Shown piece by piece: positions 61,775 to 64,000 of a stretch of DNA of 64,000 bases; position 1 is the first letter of the stretch; each line of letters opens with the position of its first letter. The notes under the pieces are model-generated. The model ran no database searches. It was not told the DNA's origin and saw only the letters and a list, made by a program, of their open reading frames with translations. The DNA is from Rhodothermus bifroesti (lineage in GTDB: Bacteria; Bacteroidota; Rhodothermia; Rhodothermales; Rhodothermaceae), in NCBI RefSeq assembly GCF_017908595.1, contig NZ_JAGKTL010000004.1:62001-126000 (forward strand). Direction: 5' to 3'. The position numbers and the translations under genes were made by a program.

Positions 61775-62644
61775 TTAACTTGAAGACGCCGTGATCTGCT
61801 GCCCAACCGTTTCAACCACCGCTTTCATCAAGCGCGTTAAGCGTGGCTGCGCTTCGTTAGCAGCCTCAATAACAGACGCTAACGATAGCGGCTCTAGTGC
61901 ATCAGGGAAGCACTCGTCGGTAATGACAGAAATCGCCATCACGCGCAAGTTCATGTGCCGCGCCACAATCACTTCAGGAACCGTACTCATCCCTACCGCA
62001 TCGGCACCAATCAGGCGCAGAAACCGATACTCGGCTTTCGTTTCCAGGTTAGGACCTAGCACAGCCACGTACACACCCTGCTGCAACTTAATGCCCAATT
62101 CCAACGCTTTTGCTTCAGCCAAGCGGCGCAACTCCGGGTCGTATGGCTCACTCATATCTGGAAAACGCGGCCCCCAGTCTGCCACGTTCGGCCCCAGCAA
62201 GGGGTTTTGGCCTTGCAGATTAATGTGATCTGTAATCAGCATCAGGTCGCCCCGGCGAAAAAGCGGATTCATGCCGCCTGCAGCATTCGAGATCAGCAGC
62301 GTGTCGATGCCCAGCGTGGCCAGCACACGCACAGGGAAGGTTACCTGTTGTGGGGTGTAGCCTTCGTACAAGTGGAAGCGCCCTTGCAAAGCATAGACCG
62401 GTACGCCGCTCAGATGGCCCACAAGCAAACGCCCGTGATGGGATTCAACGGTCGAGAGCGGAAAATGCGGGATCTCCTCGTAAGGGATCACCACGTCGGG
62501 CTCAACTTCGCGGGCCAACTCTCCTAACCCAGTACCCAGAATAATCCCAATTTGCGGCTGCAAACGGGTGCGTGTGCGGATATAGGCTGCAGCCGCTTCT
62601 ACCTGAGCGCGATAGGCTTGAACGTCAAACAGCTGGTTCTGCAT
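61775..62644 (-). CDS. punA: Purine nucleoside phosphorylase, type I
   Basis: Phosphorolysis of inosine and guanosine in purine salvage. Family motifs: IGIILGTGLGELA, FPLSTVESHHGRLLVG (phosphate His), ISNAAGGMNPLF, NLQGQNPLLGPN and TVPEVIVARHMNLRVMAIS with Asn/Glu recognition residues of the trimeric PNP group. Length (289) is normal. It is followed by the 225-aa hypothetical and preceded by the DivIVA gene (2 bp gap). Confidence 0.93.
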   Translation of the reverse strand: MQNQLFDVQAYRAQVEAAAAYIRTRTRLQPQIGIILGTGLGELAREVEPDVVIPYEEIPHFPLSTVESHHGRLLVGHLSGVPVYALQGRFHLYEGYTPQQVTFPVRVLATLGIDTLLISNAAGGMNPLFRRGDLMLITDHINLQGQNPLLGPNVADWGPRFPDMSEPYDPELRRLAEAKALELGIKLQQGVYVAVLGPNLETKAEYRFLRLIGADAVGMSTVPEVIVARHMNLRVMAISVITDECFPDALEPLSLASVIEAANEAQPRLTRLMKAVVETVGQQITASSS

Positions 62645-62646
62645 AG

Positions 62647-63471
62647 TTAGTCTAGGTCTTTAAGGATTCGACGCAGTTTTTCGTATTCTTCTTGGCGTTC
62701 TTCCGCTTCTGAGGCAGGCGATTCGCCTTTTGCCGGTTGCTGCGGTGGAGGTCCCACGATGGTGTGCACTTTCCAGGCCCGCGGGGGCTCAGCTGGCGTC
62801 TCAGGTGAAGGTTCTGTGACGGGCGGTTGCGTCTGGAAAGTAGCAAAGCGCGGGATCATAGCCTCAGAAGCCTCTTCCACCACATCCGGGCCGGCAGCTT
62901 CTGCTTCGTCTTCCGCTGGAGCTTCCGGTGTCGTGGAGACATGCGCTGCCTCGGCTTCAGGCGTGGTCGCAACCTCGGGCACCGGTACTTCTGGCTGCGG
63001 AGGTAAGGCAAGGATTTCTTGCTCTCGTGCCTCAAATTTGCAAAGCACTTCGAGCTCTGCATTGAGCCAAGCCCTCAGCCGTGCTAGGAGCGCATCCCGA
63101 CGCTCTACCAGGTCGGCCAGCTGTTGTTGCAACCGATGGCGCTCTTGTTCGGCCTTCCATCGGATCTCATCGGCCTGTGCGCGGGCTTCGTCCAGCAGCA
63201 ATTGGGCACGCTGCTCGGCCTGCTCCAGCGTTTGCCGGGCATTTTCTCGGGCCAATTGGAGGGCCTGCTGCAGTGCCTCTTCGATATGCTGGTAGTGTGC
63301 TAGCTTTTCTTCAAGTTCCCGGACGCGCTCCGCCTGGCGGCGATGCTCTTCAAGCAGGGACTGCCACTGCTCGGCTACTGTCTGCAAGAAAGCCTGCACT
63401 TCGGTGACTTCGTAGCCCCGAAACGCGCGCGTAAACTCTTGCTTGCGAATGTCCAGCGGAGTGAGTTTCAT
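62647..63471 (-). CDS. DivIVA-domain coiled-coil protein
   Basis: The first 60 residues show the DivIVA signature (MKLTPLDIRKQEFTRAFRG, then YEVTEVQAFL), followed by a long coiled coil (residues 45-140) and an acidic, proline-rich low-complexity tail to residue 275. DivIVA/GpsB-type proteins mark membrane curvature or organise division and envelope synthesis. The ATG at 63471 is right for this signature. It sits beside a YggS-family gene, a pairing also common in the division clusters of Gram-positive bacteria. Confidence 0.87.
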   Translation of the reverse strand: MKLTPLDIRKQEFTRAFRGYEVTEVQAFLQTVAEQWQSLLEEHRRQAERVRELEEKLAHYQHIEEALQQALQLARENARQTLEQAEQRAQLLLDEARAQADEIRWKAEQERHRLQQQLADLVERRDALLARLRAWLNAELEVLCKFEAREQEILALPPQPEVPVPEVATTPEAEAAHVSTTPEAPAEDEAEAAGPDVVEEASEAMIPRFATFQTQPPVTEPSPETPAEPPRAWKVHTIVGPPPQQPAKGESPASEAEERQEEYEKLRRILKDLD

Positions 63472-63540
63472 GATGTCGACCTCGGATGGCTGGCATAATA
63501 GGAAGATAGGAAAAAAAGCCCTCCGCTGCACCCCATCTCC

Positions 63541-64000
63541 TTAGACAAGGCGCGGACCAAATAGCGCACTGCCAATGCGCACATGCGTTGCGCCTTCTTC
63601 AATAGCCACCTCAAAATCCCCACTCATGCCCATAGACAGATACCGGAGCTGCACCCGTGGATTACGCCGCGCGTCATACGTTTGGGCTAGCTGTCGCAAT
63701 AAGCGAAATTGCGGACGCACGGCTTCGGGATCGTCGGTTGGGGCAGCCAGTGTCATCAGGCCACAAATTTCCAGGTGTTCGAAGGGCGCCAGCGCGTCCA
63801 AAAAGTCATGCACAGCCTCGGGAGGCAAACCGAATTTTGTAGACTCTCCGGAAACGTTCACTTCTACCAGGCAAGGCAACCGGCGCTCAGCCTGTGCTGC
63901 CCGCTGCTCTAAGGTTTCGGCCAGACGCAAATTGTCCAGGCTGTGCAGCCAGTCTGCATGAGCCACGACCTCCTTAGCCTTGTTGCGTTGCAAATGGCCA
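63541..64000 (-). CDS. yggS: YggS/PROSC-family PLP-binding protein (5' end outside window)
   Basis: The frame runs off the right edge, so only the last 153 residues are present. They start with GHLQRNKAKEVV, followed by VEVNVSGESTKFGL, GLMTLAAP and LSMGMSGDFEVAIEEGATHVRIGSALFG, which together form the PROSC core with the phosphate-binding SMGMSGD. Such proteins maintain the balance of pyridoxal phosphate. Only the N-terminal PLP-lysine part is missing from view. Confidence 0.93.
   Translation of the reverse strand, partial: GHLQRNKAKEVVAHADWLHSLDNLRLAETLEQRAAQAERRLPCLVEVNVSGESTKFGLPPEAVHDFLDALAPFEHLEICGLMTLAAPTDDPEAVRPQFRLLRQLAQTYDARRNPRVQLRYLSMGMSGDFEVAIEEGATHVRIGSALFGPRLV

Noticed and set aside
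1-64000. CRISPR arrays, tRNA or rRNA genes, insertion sequences and phage genes
   Set aside because: I looked for regular repeats, tRNA-like cloverleaf segments, transposase motifs and integrase motifs and found none that I could support by reading alone.

Overview
The window is a continuous piece of bacterial chromosome, very densely coded on both strands (about 64 protein genes, the first and last cut by the window edges). Base composition is roughly mid-to-upper 50s percent GC by eye. Many features point to a thermophilic, aerobic or facultatively denitrifying member of the Rhodothermus group (Rhodothermota/Bacteroidota): a DksA-like protein with a degraded zinc finger, an eukaryote-like IleS, a CarB without its C-terminal allosteric domain, a clade II nitrous oxide reductase, long signal peptidases I, and few strong Shine-Dalgarno sequences. 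The genus assignment is inference from protein flavour only. I see no rRNA, tRNA, CRISPR array, insertion sequence, prophage or replication origin.

Layout. 0-5 kb: C-terminal end of a CcmF-type cytochrome c biogenesis protein, a beta-propeller lipoprotein, a CnoX-like thioredoxin-TPR protein, an M20 peptidase. 4.6-12.5 kb: housekeeping genes dprA, obg, rnhA, a Mut7-C RNase-fold protein, yigZ, clpS, purS, pssA, psd and mtaB. 12.7-16.8 kb: carA-carB behind a leader that looks like a transcription attenuator. 17-21 kb: tonB, a microprotein, a deoxynucleoside kinase, folK, a SemiSWEET, an aldehyde dehydrogenase. 21.2-29.1 kb: a compact nitrous oxide reduction island with two Rrf2 regulators, a lipoprotein cytochrome c, nosZ, a nosB-like gene, nosD, nosF, nosY and nosL. 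30.7-40 kb: Fe-S cluster assembly (IscA/SufA, sufB-C-D-S-E, SufT) followed directly by a TPR-containing sigma-54 activator. 40-47 kb: a VOC protein, a TPM protein, a zinc-ribbon/TPR protein, an M1 peptidase with a barrel-like C-terminal half, and a PilB ATPase. 47-64 kb: two SDRs and an acyl-ACP thioesterase, xseB, an L,D-transpeptidase, two signal peptidases I, lepA, lspA, a DksA relative, ileS, a purine nucleoside phosphorylase, a DivIVA protein and a YggS-family protein.

The most interesting systems are regulatory. (1) The suf operon is preceded by a near-consensus sigma-54 promoter (TGGCATG-N4-TTGC) with palindromes 75-105 bp further upstream, and it ends with a sigma-54 activator whose N-terminus is TPR rather than a response-regulator receiver. 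This suggests a self-contained sigma-54-controlled Fe-S assembly operon. (2) Both Rrf2 genes of the nos island carry a C-x6-C-x5-C cluster motif and are preceded by an almost identical 23-nt block next to their start codons; the second is translationally coupled to the nos operon. (3) The carA leader holds an intrinsic terminator, an 8-codon mini-ORF with Arg/Lys codons and a possible antiterminator pairing. (4) A 1024-residue M1 peptidase appears fused to an outer-membrane-barrel-like domain. (5) A 358-residue protein carries a divergent YjbQ/UPF0047-like domain with an unknown C-terminal extension.

No stretch without a gene is much longer than 300 bases; the longest (about 16743-17045) is the carA/tonB divergent region. 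Regions 12464-12721, 21665-21889 and 31025-31293 are described where they hold signals.
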